Shown here piece by piece: positions 1-7,735 of a stretch of DNA of 41,630 bases. A program made the translations under genes and the position numbers. Source of the stretch: Gemmataceae bacterium (lineage in GTDB: Bacteria > Planctomycetota > Planctomycetia > Gemmatales > Gemmataceae); the NCBI GenBank assembly GCA_019752375.1, contig JAIEMG010000245.1:1-41630 (forward strand), read 5' to 3'. Each line of letters opens with the position of its first letter. Positions within the stretch are counted from its first letter, which is position 1. The notes beneath the pieces are model-generated. The model worked only from the letters and a program-made list of their open reading frames with translations. It ran no database searches and was not told the DNA's origin.

Positions 1-1
1 T

Positions 2-451
2 GAGGGACCGCTGAACCCATGCGTTCGGATCATTGACCCCGCCGGCACGACGCACGTTCAGGCAAACCTTCCGGGTTTGTGCTGGGAACTTGGCACCTGG
101 CGCGGCACGCCGTGGATTCATGCTATCCTCGTCTTCGGTGGCAAGCTTACGGCGTTCCGCATCGACATGGAGAATGGTCAAGCCCACGCGCTCGAAGACG
201 GATCAGACATCGTCCACCTGTCCAGTCCCACGGACGCCAGCGGGTGTCTTTACGGCCTGGCGAGTTCGGGACGGGTGTGGCGCTGGCAGCCATCGGGCGC
301 CGTCGAGCCGGTGTTAACCCTGAACGGAACCGAAAACCTGGCCCAGGCGTTCGTCACGGATGGCTGCACCTATGCCGCCTTGTGTCGCGGTCAGCCCGAT
401 TGCTGGATTCAACTCGGTGATCTGCCGCCGGAGGAACGAAGCCATGCTTGA
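2..451 (+). CDS. 3' part of an unknown propeller-like protein (5' end outside the window)
   Basis: The reading frame is open from the left edge to the TGA at 449-451, so only the last ~149 residues are visible. Nothing marks an internal start, and the apparent TTG at 77 is simply an in-frame leucine codon. The visible part has short hydrophobic strands alternating with Gly/Asp/Trp turns, for example around GRVWRWQPSG, spaced like beta-propeller blades. No catalytic motif is seen. Its stop overlaps the ATG of the next gene by 8 bases, and the next two genes are ParA-type ATPases, so it is very probably the upstream member of the same operon. A propeller component of a MoxR/vWA-type ternary system is one possibility, but this is a guess from shape and context only. 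Confidence 0.7.
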   Translation, partial: EGPLNPCVRIIDPAGTTHVQANLPGLCWELGTWRGTPWIHAILVFGGKLTAFRIDMENGQAHALEDGSDIVHLSSPTDASGCLYGLASSGRVWRWQPSGAVEPVLTLNGTENLAQAFVTDGCTYAALCRGQPDCWIQLGDLPPEERSHA

Positions 452-821
452 ACCTGCTGCACTGGATCGCGAACAAGGCCGATTGCAAACCATCTTCGAC
501 GAACTCGCCGCGTTGAAGGCAGCGCCCATCGGCGCGAAACCTGGGGGAGGCGAACCACTCTGGGCAGACTTGCTCGACTTTGGCGCCGGCGAAGGTGAAG
601 CGACGGTCGATAGCGTCAGCAACGAAGCCGCGATTGCAGCTGCTGAGGTAGTCCGGCCATCGCAGCCATTCCTCGACAAGGCGGAACATCCGGCCCGCGC
701 GGCGGCGGTCGATTTTTTTGCGGAGTTCGATTCGCAGGCGGCGTCGGAGCCGCTCGATTTGCCGGCGCCCGAAGGAGCAGCGCCGACGAGCACCATCATG
801 GCCGAATTCAACTGGGAATGA
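444..821 (+). CDS. small acidic hypothetical protein in a ParA operon
   Basis: This encodes a 125-residue acidic, Ala/Glu/Asp-rich protein that I do not recognise. The ATG at 444 is chosen because it overlaps the previous stop (ATGCTTGA), a typical sign of translational coupling; the longer frame upstream would lie inside the preceding gene. Residues about 8-28 (REQGRLQTIFDELAALKAA) look helical and could form a short coiled coil. The rest looks low-complexity and flexible, with a hydrophobic FFAEF patch near the middle and a C-terminal MAEFNWE. It ends 6 bases before a ParA-like gene. Acidic adaptor proteins often accompany ParA/MinD ATPases and recruit or stimulate them; that role is inferred from position only. 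Confidence 0.7.
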   Translation: MLEPAALDREQGRLQTIFDELAALKAAPIGAKPGGGEPLWADLLDFGAGEGEATVDSVSNEAAIAAAEVVRPSQPFLDKAEHPARAAAVDFFAEFDSQAASEPLDLPAPEGAAPTSTIMAEFNWE

Positions 822-827
822 CTTTTC

Positions 828-1496
828 ATGACTCCTTGTGTTCTGGCGATTGGCAGCCACAAAGGCGGCACGGGCCGGACCACCACCGCGCTGGCCCTTG
901 CCGCGCTGCTCGGGCGTCTCGGCCACCGAGTGATCCTGGTCGATCCCGATCCGAATCACACGGCCGTTCGCATTGCTTGTGCTTCCGGGCGGCCGTGCAC
1001 CTGGCCCAACGTCCAGCTCTCGGACGGTTGGCCCGCATCGTCGCCGTCGGCCAACCGTATTGTCGTCATCGACTGTCCTCCACTGACCGAGCCATCGGCA
1101 CAGCGCTTCCTCCAGGGAGCAACGGCAGTCCTGCTGACATGCCTGGTGGATGTGCTCTGCTGGCGGACGCTGCCATCCGCCACGCGCGCGATCCAGGCCG
1201 CGCGAGAGACAACTCCGGAACTGCAGTTCCTGGGCATCATTCCAACCCAGGTAGACGTGCAAGAGCCGATGCAGGTGCAACTCTTGCAACACCTGCGGCT
1301 AACCCAGCCGGAATTGCTGCTGGAGCCGCCGATTCCGCTGGATCCAGCCCTCCGCTCCTGGCCGCTGACGCCGGGAGGCGAATTGCCTGAATGCACCGCA
1401 GCCTCCGCTTACGAAGTGCTTGCGGGGCGCATCACTCGCATGGTGGAGACGACGCCCACGCCGTTCTCCGTCCCCAGCCCGATGGTATCACGCTGA
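828..1496 (+). CDS. ParA/MinD-type P-loop protein with altered Walker A
   Basis: This encodes 222 residues of the ParA/MinD ATPase fold. The deviant Walker A reads KGGTGRTT (residues 12-19). The signature lysine K12 of the ParA family is present, but the general P-loop lysine is arginine (R17, codon CGG at 876-878). VILVDPDPN near residue 42 and RIVVIDCPP near residue 80 match the A' and Walker B elements. ParA proteins use ATP-dependent dimerisation on DNA, membrane or a cargo to position structures in the cell. With K replaced by R, weak or absent ATP hydrolysis is likely, so this may be a regulatory partner of the intact ParA that follows 19 bases later. It starts 6 bases after the preceding stop. 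Confidence 0.85.
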   Translation: MTPCVLAIGSHKGGTGRTTTALALAALLGRLGHRVILVDPDPNHTAVRIACASGRPCTWPNVQLSDGWPASSPSANRIVVIDCPPLTEPSAQRFLQGATAVLLTCLVDVLCWRTLPSATRAIQAARETTPELQFLGIIPTQVDVQEPMQVQLLQHLRLTQPELLLEPPIPLDPALRSWPLTPGGELPECTAASAYEVLAGRITRMVETTPTPFSVPSPMVSR

Positions 1497-1515
1497 CGAT
1501 GGAAGAGAGGCAAAC

Positions 1516-2244
1516 GTGCGACGGCTACTGGTAGCCAGTCAGAAGGGCGGCGTGGGCAAGACGACCACGGCCATTAACCTGGCAAGCCTGGCGGCGCTCG
1601 CGGAGCAACATGTCTTGCTCATCGACGCCGACCCACTGGGCAGTGTCGCCTGCTCCCTCAATCTGGCGGCTGAAGCCGGATTCGGCCCTCCCGATGCCGC
1701 CATTCCGCAGGGCCGTCTCTGGCCCAATGTCTTACCCTGGCTGGACGTCTACGATCCCTACGCGGCGGGGGCTGCTCGTGAGGGCGACCTGGAGAACGTC
1801 CTGGAATGGGTCGGCGCGGCGCCGGCTCTTCAAACGTATGACTGGATCGTTTTCGACTCGCCCCCTTGCACCAGTCCGCGTGCCTTCCACTTGCTGACCC
1901 ATTGCGACGAACTGCTGCTGGTGCTCCGGGCTGAAATGTTGGCGTATCGAACCTTGCCCAACTTCCTCGAGGCGCTGAAAGCCGCGCGAGCGAATCAAAC
2001 ACGGCCCAACCTGCGCGGCATCCTGCTGACGTTGCCGCCCGGCGAGCCCGCCGACAGTGCCACGGCCACGGCCTTGCAAAAAGCGCTTGGCCATCGCTTG
2101 ATCGGGCCGGCCATTCCACACGATTCGGCAGTCGGCCATGCGCTTCTGGACGGCATGCCCGTCGTCGTCAGCCGACCTGAAACGGCGGCGGCATTGCACT
2201 ACAAGGGCGTGGCATCGCGGCTCGGAATGGTGCCCTGTTCGTGA
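1516..2244 (+). CDS. ParA-type ATPase, intact motifs
   Basis: This encodes a 242-residue ParA/Soj-like ATPase. The start is the GTG at 1516, preceded by a purine-rich GAAGAGAGG at about 1502-1510; a longer frame starting at 1420 would overlap the preceding gene. The deviant Walker A is complete (QKGGVGKTT, signature lysine K10 and P-loop lysine K15). LLIDADP follows as the A' motif, and YDWIVFDSPPC is the Walker B region. No DNA-binding N-terminal extension is seen and no parB or parS-like neighbour is present. It is therefore more likely an orphan ParA that positions a protein complex than a chromosome or plasmid partition protein. It is the last gene of a four-gene + strand operon and converges with the cassette array that begins 37 bases downstream. 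Confidence 0.88.
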   Translation: MRRLLVASQKGGVGKTTTAINLASLAALAEQHVLLIDADPLGSVACSLNLAAEAGFGPPDAAIPQGRLWPNVLPWLDVYDPYAAGAAREGDLENVLEWVGAAPALQTYDWIVFDSPPCTSPRAFHLLTHCDELLLVLRAEMLAYRTLPNFLEALKAARANQTRPNLRGILLTLPPGEPADSATATALQKALGHRLIGPAIPHDSAVGHALLDGMPVVVSRPETAAALHYKGVASRLGMVPCS

Positions 2245-2281
2245 GACTGATTCAGCCGGTGCGGCCGCCCAGGTTCCTGGA

Positions 2282-3007
2282 CTACCCCGCTTGCCGAATG
2301 CCGAGGTCCAGGCACGCCGCCTCGTAACTGGCCCCGAGGTCCAGTCGGACCACCTTCCCGCCGCCTAGCCACAGCGGCACCGCCGGCAGCGGGCTCCCAT
2401 CCCGGAGCGACTCCGTCCATGCCAAAAGTCGCCCGCCGGCCGCACCTCCGACCGGGCGGTAGGATACCGCCGACAGCGCGGCCGGGCCCGCCGGGCCCGG
2501 CTCGCCCCCCAGCATCCCCAGCAGCTCGGATCGGAGGTCCGCCCGCCGCACGGTCACTACGTCCACCACCACCAGCCCGCACCCGCAGCGCAGGTAGCCG
2601 GCGCACTTGGCGGTGAAGGCCGCGCGGGACTGGGGCCGATCCTTGTTCCGGGGGCTGACCAACTCGACCGCCGCCGCCAGCCACGGATCACCCTCGTCGC
2701 TGAGCACCTCCACCCCCGCGTCGTCGAGGTCCGGCCATTCGACGGCGACCGCCAGTTCCGGTTCCGGCGGCACCCACGGCTGGGGGAAGTCCGAACCGCC
2801 GGGAATTGCCGGCTCGCCGGGCCGCTCCACCGCCGCCAGGTCGATCTCGATGGGGCCGTCCCGGTCGAAGAAGGGGACGGCGTAGTAGCCAGGGGGCAAG
2901 CCGCCGGCGTTAAGAAGTCGGGCCATGGCGACGGCCCAGGCGCCGTGGAATCCCCGCCAAGGGTGGGTGCGACTGAGCGGCGGGTGGAAGTGATCCAAGA
3001 GCGGCAT
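2282..3007 (-). CDS. DUF4058-like / PD-(D/E)XK-like hypothetical protein (last cassette of the array)
   Basis: This encodes 241 residues starting at the ATG at 3007, with GGAGG (complement of 3013-3017) five bases upstream; this is preferred over the GTG two codons earlier. The N-terminus MPLLDHFHPPL followed by WRGFHGAWAVAMARLL resembles a planctomycete family related to DUF4058. The central ELVSPRNKDR, followed by a helix and VVVDVVT, resembles the core of restriction-endonuclease-like folds (compare EVLSP in Uma2 proteins). Enzymatic activity is unproven. It lies 72 bases downstream of the R' end of the attC-like site at 3080-3173, in cassette orientation. No attC-like site follows its stop, so it marks the array end as visible here. 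Confidence 0.65.
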   Translation of the reverse strand: MPLLDHFHPPLSRTHPWRGFHGAWAVAMARLLNAGGLPPGYYAVPFFDRDGPIEIDLAAVERPGEPAIPGGSDFPQPWVPPEPELAVAVEWPDLDDAGVEVLSDEGDPWLAAAVELVSPRNKDRPQSRAAFTAKCAGYLRCGCGLVVVDVVTVRRADLRSELLGMLGGEPGPAGPAALSAVSYRPVGGAAGGRLLAWTESLRDGSPLPAVPLWLGGGKVVRLDLGASYEAACLDLGIRQAG

Positions 3008-3079
3008 CGCCACCTCCGGGGCTTGGGCCAGTGAGTTGAATTGTACCGGCCTCGGACTTCCGCTGTCCAGCGCTCCGCC

Positions 3080-3173
3080 GCCGAACGACCCAGCTCACCT
3101 GCCGGGGCCGCTGCCATGACTGAATGCCGTGCGGAATCAGGGAATGCGGCCCCGGTCAGGTTGTATGTTCATT
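3080..3173 (-). repeat. attC-like site F (94 bp)
   Basis: On the minus strand it begins with a degenerate R''-like box AATGAAC, continues with the arm ACCGGGGCCGC, a variable loop, the complementary arm GCGGCCCCGG and the L'-like GGTGAGCTGGGTC, and ends with the R'-like GTTCGGC at 3086-3080. The stop codon of the upstream glycosyltransferase reading frame lies inside the degenerate R'' box. It is closely related to site D (6052-6149), sharing the GGGGCCGCATTC arm. Confidence 0.75.
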
Positions 3174-5079
3174 TCGACCCGTGACGTCGCGTCGCGGGTA
3201 GTTCTCTCTGAGGGGAGTCGCGAGGAGATCTTTCGGTCTGGTGAGGCTCGACCTCTGGCTGCAGATTGATCCCTTCGCGTCGGCGTCCTCCTCGGACTCC
3301 GCAGGCAGTTGCCACTCGATAGCCCACCCGTCGATCGCACAGAAGGTGGCCATCCACGGCATGATGAAGAACACCGCCCGAACGGCATGTGAGATTAGAG
3401 CCGGCCCAAGAACCCGCCTCGGACGGCCCACGCGGCCGCACTCCGGCGAGTCGCGCCGCTCCTGGGATCGCCCACAGATCGACACGCAGGGCCGGGGTCC
3501 CCCCCTCCAGGCTCGGGAGCGTGAAGGTGGCCCGGTGTTCGACTTTCCGTGTCGGCCCTTGCCCAGCCGGGACCCAAACAGGCGAGTCGGTCCACGGTCC
3601 TCCTACAACATCCGCCGAGATGAGCAGCCAGACCGAACCGCCTCGGGCCGGCGCGTCGGTCCCGTTCAGCGCCTTCGCCTGGATGGGCCTGCCGCTGTTC
3701 ACCAGCACGTACCACGAGATTTCCGCCCGCACCGACTCCGGGAGGCCGCTGACGATCACCTGGTCACCCGGCTGGGCGTGGGTCATGACGGCAACCGCCA
3801 CGGATTTCGCCCACGGGTCGTCGCGGTCCCGGTACGGGCACAGGGTCCAGAATACGACCAGTCCGACGCCATACGCGGCCAACACGCATCCAACGGTCCG
3901 GATCGCCCGACCCTGGAACGCCGGGCTACAGGAACACAGCCGGACCAAACGGACAAGCCCCAGGCCGGCGAGTAAGCAGACAGCCGGGGCCAGGTGCTGG
4001 GACATCCGGGTGCATCCGCCGTAAGGGTATTTGTGCAGGAACGCCGCCGTCAGGGTAAGTGCGAATGGGATCAGGCAGAGGGCTGCCAATTGGTGCCGGC
4101 CGGTCCGCCAACACGCCCAGGCACCGACCAGGAACAGCGGAAAAGTGATCGCCCCGGCCGCGTAACCATTCCCGTAGGGGTACCCCATCAGTGGGCCGAA
4201 ATGGACCAACACCAGCCACTTCGCCAGCGGCGTGCCCTCAGCCGGTGGAAAGGCTCCCGTCCAGTAGTCCATCATGTAGTCGTGCAACCGATCCCCAGGC
4301 GGGCCTAGCTGCCGCTGCCCGATCAACACGTCGAAGAACAGGAACGACCCTGCCAGCATCATGCCGTAGGCGACGACCAGCAGTCGTGCCGGCTGGCCGG
4401 CACGACGCCAGACGGCGACAAGGAGCACGCTCCCGACACCGCCCGCAACGAACACGGCCGGGTAGGAGACGCCGACAGCGATGGGCGTCACCAGTACCAG
4501 CAGAACCAGCCACCGCAGACGTTCGGGCCGTCGCAGCCAGTGGACCGCGAGGGACAACAGGACGACCGAGGCGAGCAGGTCAAGGCTGTACGGCTTGACC
4601 TGGCTGGTCATGTGCAGCGGCCAGCGGGACACGGCCAGCAACCCGACCGCAACGGCAGCGGCCGGCGGGCTGACCAGGCGCCGGGCCAGATGCCAGAACA
4701 GCACCAGCGCGGTGATCCCGGCAAGGAACGGCACCAGACGCAACGCCTGCTCAGCCGGGCCCAGTGCTTCGTAGACGGCCCGTTCCCCCCACAGGAACAA
4801 CAGGGGCGCGACTTGCGACTCATCCAGCTGGCGGGCCAGCCCGGGGTAATCCCGGTCCACCACGTTGAGGGTTACAAACGCCTCGTCCATGTACAGCGGA
4901 TGGTTGAGGAGGTAAAGCGCCGTGCGGCACGTCAACCCCATCAACAGGAGCAGCAGCGCCAGCCTTCGATACCGCCGGCGCGGCCCGTCGCGGAGCGCCC
5001 TTGCCTCCGTTGGACCCGTCGGAAACCCGGCGGTCGGCCGAAGGTCCGCTTGGCTGGCTCTGTCTTCGCCGTTCTTCAT
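3169..5079 (-). CDS. GT-C family membrane glycosyltransferase (GT39/ArnT-like)
   Basis: This encodes 636 residues with the ATG at 5079 preceded by GGAAAGGA. After a basic cytoplasmic N-terminus comes a first membrane segment (about residues 38-58) and a luminal loop with YMDEAFV, the acidic D-E pair typical of GT-C enzymes. About ten further hydrophobic segments follow to about residue 400, then a soluble C-terminal domain. GT39/PMT-like enzymes transfer a sugar from a polyprenyl-phosphate donor to a protein or lipid on the outer face of the membrane; the acceptor here is unknown. The last ~80 residues (Arg/Gly/Pro-rich) look unlike a folded domain, so a frameshift or 3' truncation near 3400-3500 is possible. 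The frame ends inside attC-like site F, so this gene is a cassette cargo. Confidence 0.75.
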   Translation of the reverse strand: MKNGEDRASQADLRPTAGFPTGPTEARALRDGPRRRYRRLALLLLLMGLTCRTALYLLNHPLYMDEAFVTLNVVDRDYPGLARQLDESQVAPLLFLWGERAVYEALGPAEQALRLVPFLAGITALVLFWHLARRLVSPPAAAVAVGLLAVSRWPLHMTSQVKPYSLDLLASVVLLSLAVHWLRRPERLRWLVLLVLVTPIAVGVSYPAVFVAGGVGSVLLVAVWRRAGQPARLLVVAYGMMLAGSFLFFDVLIGQRQLGPPGDRLHDYMMDYWTGAFPPAEGTPLAKWLVLVHFGPLMGYPYGNGYAAGAITFPLFLVGAWACWRTGRHQLAALCLIPFALTLTAAFLHKYPYGGCTRMSQHLAPAVCLLAGLGLVRLVRLCSCSPAFQGRAIRTVGCVLAAYGVGLVVFWTLCPYRDRDDPWAKSVAVAVMTHAQPGDQVIVSGLPESVRAEISWYVLVNSGRPIQAKALNGTDAPARGGSVWLLISADVVGGPWTDSPVWVPAGQGPTRKVEHRATFTLPSLEGGTPALRVDLWAIPGAARLAGVRPRGPSEAGSWAGSNLTCRSGGVLHHAVDGHLLCDRRVGYRVATACGVRGGRRREGINLQPEVEPHQTERSPRDSPQRELPATRRHGSK

Positions 5080-5209
5080 GGCATCCTTTCCACATAACGG
5101 TTCGGCGGGTCAGACGCGAGCGGCTCGGCGACGTTCGACCCCCGCGAGGACGCGCCGCGTCGAATCGCCACCACCCAATGACCCAGTCGAAGAGACTCCA
5201 CGCTGAGCC

Positions 5210-5380
5210 GCCGAACGACAAAGCTCAGCAGCCGGGGCCGGCTGCAACGACTTCATACCCCGGAACGCCGTCATGCCAAGGACACCAGTGTTGACGGTGG
5301 TAAGTGGATCGCTAGCTGCAACGACTTCATACCCGGAACGCCGTCATGCCGGCCCCGTCTGCTGCAACGGCTGGTTCGGC
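5210..5380 (-). repeat. attC-like site E (171 bp, with internal duplication)
   Basis: On the minus strand it runs GCCGAAC (5380-5374), CAGCCGTTGCAG, the arm GACGGGGCCGGC, a long loop, the complementary arm GCCGGCCCCGG, CTGCTGAGCTTTGTC and GTTCGGC (5216-5210). The loop holds two near-identical copies of a 36-37 base sequence (5241-5277 and 5315-5350; they differ by one C), which explains why it is about 74 bases longer than its relatives. It separates the exported gene 5391-5939 from the glycosyltransferase. Confidence 0.75.
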
Positions 5381-5390
5381 CGGGGACTTG

Positions 5391-5939
5391 TCACTTCTCA
5401 ATCTTTCCTGTCGTCACTGAAACCCGGATGACTTTGCCCCAGTTGAAGGCAATGGTCAGCTTCTCCTTGTCTCGGTCGAACTTGAACGTCGCGTTCTGTG
5501 CCCACCTGCGCGAGGACTCACTTCGCTCGGTATGTTTCCCGATCTCCTCTTGGGTCAGCAAGTCCTCCAACTTGAAATCAGCGACCATGTTGCCCGTCGG
5601 CCCGTAAACGACGAGCGAGTGATCGAAGCCGGTCCCGCCCCATGTGTCGAGCGTTGCCACATATTTCCCGTCATCGGAAATCAGCGCGCGGACGGGGATG
5701 TTGACCAGCCTCACGTCCCAGATCGGCTTCTCCTTTCCCTCCGGGTCGAGGGAAAACAACCGCCCCTGGCTCTTCCGGGCCGCACCGTCCGGCGGCGGCA
5801 GGATCTTGAGCCCGCATGTCCCTTCGGACGAGGCGAAGATCTGGGCCACGGGTGCTCCCCATTTGTCAGCAAAGCTAGAAGATACCGATAGAGAGAGGAC
5901 GGCGACGATCGCTAGCATGCGTGCTGAGGCGTTCATCAT
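5391..5939 (-). CDS. exported hypothetical protein (integron-like cassette gene)
   Basis: This encodes 182 residues starting at one of two adjacent ATGs (5939 or 5936), behind GGGAG. A Sec signal peptide is clear: a short N-region, the hydrophobic core MLAIVAVLSLSVSSS, and a likely cut after FADK or SFA. The mature part contains ISDDGKYVATLDTW and SLVVYGPTGNMVADF, which read like two beta-propeller strands, so a small beta-rich fold is likely. No enzyme motif is seen and I do not recognise the family. The stop lies 10 bases before the R'' end of attC-like site E, and the start lies 112 bases after the R' end of site D, as expected for one gene cassette. Confidence 0.75.
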   Translation of the reverse strand: MMNASARMLAIVAVLSLSVSSSFADKWGAPVAQIFASSEGTCGLKILPPPDGAARKSQGRLFSLDPEGKEKPIWDVRLVNIPVRALISDDGKYVATLDTWGGTGFDHSLVVYGPTGNMVADFKLEDLLTQEEIGKHTERSESSRRWAQNATFKFDRDKEKLTIAFNWGKVIRVSVTTGKIEK

Positions 5940-6051
5940 CAGCTCCCATAGCGAGGAAGTGTCCGGACGGTTTCGTTTCCAGCGCCACACAGTTAAGACG
6001 AGCCAGGATGCCGAAAGTTTTCTTGGGCTGTCCCACCCCTAGCCACTCGCC

Positions 6052-6149
6052 GCCGAACGACCCCGCTCACCCGCCGGGGCCGCTGCAACGGCGTGGTGTC
6101 GCGCGAAACAAGAATGCGGCCCCGGTCGGTGTGCAACGCCTGGTTCGGC
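6052..6149 (-). repeat. attC-like site D (98 bp)
   Basis: On the minus strand it runs GCCGAAC (6149-6143), CAGGCGTTGCA, the arm ACCGGGGCCGC, a loop of about 30 bases, GCGGCCCCGG, CGGGTGAGCGGGGTC and GTTCGGC (6058-6052). The order R'', L'', arm, loop, arm, L', R' is that of integron attC sites. The stop of the upstream gene (TAG at 6155-6153) ends three bases before the R'' box. Confidence 0.8.
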
Positions 6150-6152
6150 CCG

Positions 6153-6671
6153 CTACTTCTTCACCTTCTCCCATGTCGTCTTGCTCCAGTCGATCTTCAT
6201 CTCCCTGACGGTGCCCGGCACGAATGCCTTGAGGCTCTTGGACAGGTCGAGGGTCAGCTTGTCGTCCTTAACTTCGAACATGGCGGACGCATCCTCCGCC
6301 ACCTCGACCTTGAACGGTGCAAATTGTCCCTGTTTCGAGGTGACGAGGAGCATCGACTTGCCTTGCTGGACCCCGGCGAAACTAACGCCGCCACGGGGAG
6401 CGTTGGCAACCTTGCTCTTGTTCAACCCGTCGGTCAAGTCGAAGTCGTACAGAATACGGCCGAAGTCGGCTGCTTTCCCGTCCGCTTGGTACATAGTGAT
6501 GGTCGCCCGCACCGTCCCCTTCCAGCCCTCCTTCGGGTCGGCCTTTAACTGCCAACCTCCTTCGAGCTTTTCGAGCTGCGACCGCTTCAGCGTCGTCGGC
6601 TCGTCATCGGCCCGGGCTGCGCCGGCAAGGCAGCTGAGGATAAGCATGACCCTCATAAGACGGCATCCCAT
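6153..6671 (-). CDS. exported hypothetical protein (cassette gene)
   Basis: This encodes 172 residues with the ATG at 6671 behind GAGGAGG. The signal peptide is MGCRLMRVMLILSCLAGAARA with cleavage probably before DDEP. The mature domain is beta-rich with a LEGGWQLKAD segment near its start, reminiscent of small lipocalin-like 'LxGxW' domains common in planctomycetes, but the match is too short to assign. Lysine and aspartate are plentiful and no cysteine remains after cleavage. The start codon is only 15 bases downstream of the R' end of attC-like site C, and the stop is 3 bases from the R'' end of site D. Such compact packing of one gene between two sites is typical of integron cassettes. 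Confidence 0.78.
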   Translation of the reverse strand: MGCRLMRVMLILSCLAGAARADDEPTTLKRSQLEKLEGGWQLKADPKEGWKGTVRATITMYQADGKAADFGRILYDFDLTDGLNKSKVANAPRGGVSFAGVQQGKSMLLVTSKQGQFAPFKVEVAEDASAMFEVKDDKLTLDLSKSLKAFVPGTVREMKIDWSKTTWEKVKK

Positions 6672-6686
6672 GGAAACCTCCTCGTC

Positions 6687-6783
6687 GCCGAACGACCAAG
6701 CTCAGCGGCCGCGGGGGCCGAGTGAGCTATGAACCCCAGAACCGCTACATGCCCCCGCCGTCTGCTGCGGCGAATGGTTCGGC
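6687..6783 (-). repeat. attC-like site C (97 bp)
   Basis: On the minus strand it runs GCCGAAC (6783-6777), CATTCGCCGCAGC, the arm GACGGCGGGGGC, a loop, GCCCCCGCGGCC, GCTGAGCTTGGTC and GTTCGGC (6693-6687). The outer and inner boxes pair with a short spacer as in attC hairpins. Its loop is closely similar to that of site B (both carry GTTC(A/G)TAGCTCACTCGGCC), so the two sites share recent ancestry. Confidence 0.8.
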
Positions 6784-6808
6784 TCGGCTTCGCCCGGCGA
6801 GCCTGCTG

Positions 6809-7564
6809 CTAATTCCCGCGCACCAACTCGGTCAATCGCGGCGTGATGGCGTCCGCCCAGATTTGATATCCCTTCGCGGTCAGGTGCGTGTCATCGTGGA
6901 AGAGATCCTTGTTTAACTGCCCGTCCTTCAGGTACTTGTCATAGATGTCGATGAACCATACCGACTTGCCGTCGGCCAGCTTGGCAATAGCCCGGTTCAC
7001 CGCGATCGACTTGTCGTTGTTGGGGTTGGGCAACTTGTTCCCGCGCGGCAGGATCGACATCAGCAACACGCGCGTGTTCGGCGATTCCTTCCGAATGGCG
7101 CGGACCACCTCGGCGACCCCTTCCGGGATGTCCTCGGCGGGGTCGTACCACTGGTTGTTCGTCCCGATCATCACGACGGCAGCCTTGGGCTTGCAGGCGA
7201 ATTCCCCGTTCACGATCCTCCACAGCACGAACTGAGTGCGGTCTCCGCTGTTGCCGATGTTGTAGGCCTTCAGGGGCGCGAATCGCTCCTGCCAGATGTC
7301 CTTGCCGGGGATCCCGTTCCAGCCCTGGGTAATCGAATCGCCGATGAAGAGGACTTCCGGCTTCCGAGCCGCGAGCGTCTTGATGCGATTCTCGTGTATC
7401 AGAATGTACTCCTGGCACCGCTTTTCATCCTCTTTGTAAAACCGAGGGACGGGCGTGGCCGCCCGGTTCTTGGGGGTGGGCTGAGCCAGGGCTAGCCCGG
7501 GCCATCCGACGGTGCCGACGGTAGCTATGAACCCACACACAACCAGACCGAATCGTGTCGTCAT
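6809..7564 (-). CDS. exported SGNH-type hydrolase/esterase (cassette gene)
   Basis: This encodes 251 residues. The start is the ATG at 7564, eight bases after GGAGG (complement of 7573-7577); the in-frame TTG five codons upstream lies within that ribosome site. A signal peptide (about residues 1-28, ending in LALAQ) sends it across the membrane. The SGNH blocks are all present: GDSIT with nucleophile S77, NIGNSGDR (block II glycine), GTNN with N136 (block III), and DDTH with D224/H227 (block V). The family hydrolyses ester bonds in lipids or acetylated sugars; PAF-acetylhydrolase-like members are the closest in motif pattern. The substrate cannot be told. It lies between attC-like sites B and C in cassette orientation. 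Confidence 0.88.
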   Translation of the reverse strand: MTTRFGLVVCGFIATVGTVGWPGLALAQPTPKNRAATPVPRFYKEDEKRCQEYILIHENRIKTLAARKPEVLFIGDSITQGWNGIPGKDIWQERFAPLKAYNIGNSGDRTQFVLWRIVNGEFACKPKAAVVMIGTNNQWYDPAEDIPEGVAEVVRAIRKESPNTRVLLMSILPRGNKLPNPNNDKSIAVNRAIAKLADGKSVWFIDIYDKYLKDGQLNKDLFHDDTHLTAKGYQIWADAITPRLTELVRGN

Positions 7565-7626
7565 GAAACTTTCCTCCAACCAAATTCGGAAGATTCAACG
7601 AGTTGGTGAACGACTCTCCCAGTCGG

Positions 7627-7723
7627 GCCGAACGACTCAGCTCAGCAGCGGCGGGGGCCGAGTGAGCTACGAACCCCGGAAAGCCTACCGGCCCCCGCCG
7701 TCTGCTACAGCGCCTGGTTCGGC
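7627..7723 (-). repeat. attC-like site B (97 bp)
   Basis: On the minus strand it runs GCCGAAC (7723-7717), CAGGCGCTGTAGC, the arm GACGGCGGGGGC, a loop, GCCCCCGCCG, CTGCTGAGCTGAGTC and GTTCGGC (7633-7627). It is the same length as site C and shares its loop. It sits 12 bases after the stop of the lipoprotein gene and 62 bases before the SGNH hydrolase start. Confidence 0.8.
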
Positions 7724-7735
7724 CAAGTGTTCCAG

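Noticed and set aside
3156..3485. Separate small gene in another minus-strand frame at the end of the glycosyltransferase gene
   Set aside because: No ribosome site or homologue is recognised. It is better explained as a possible frameshifted tail and is listed only as a question.
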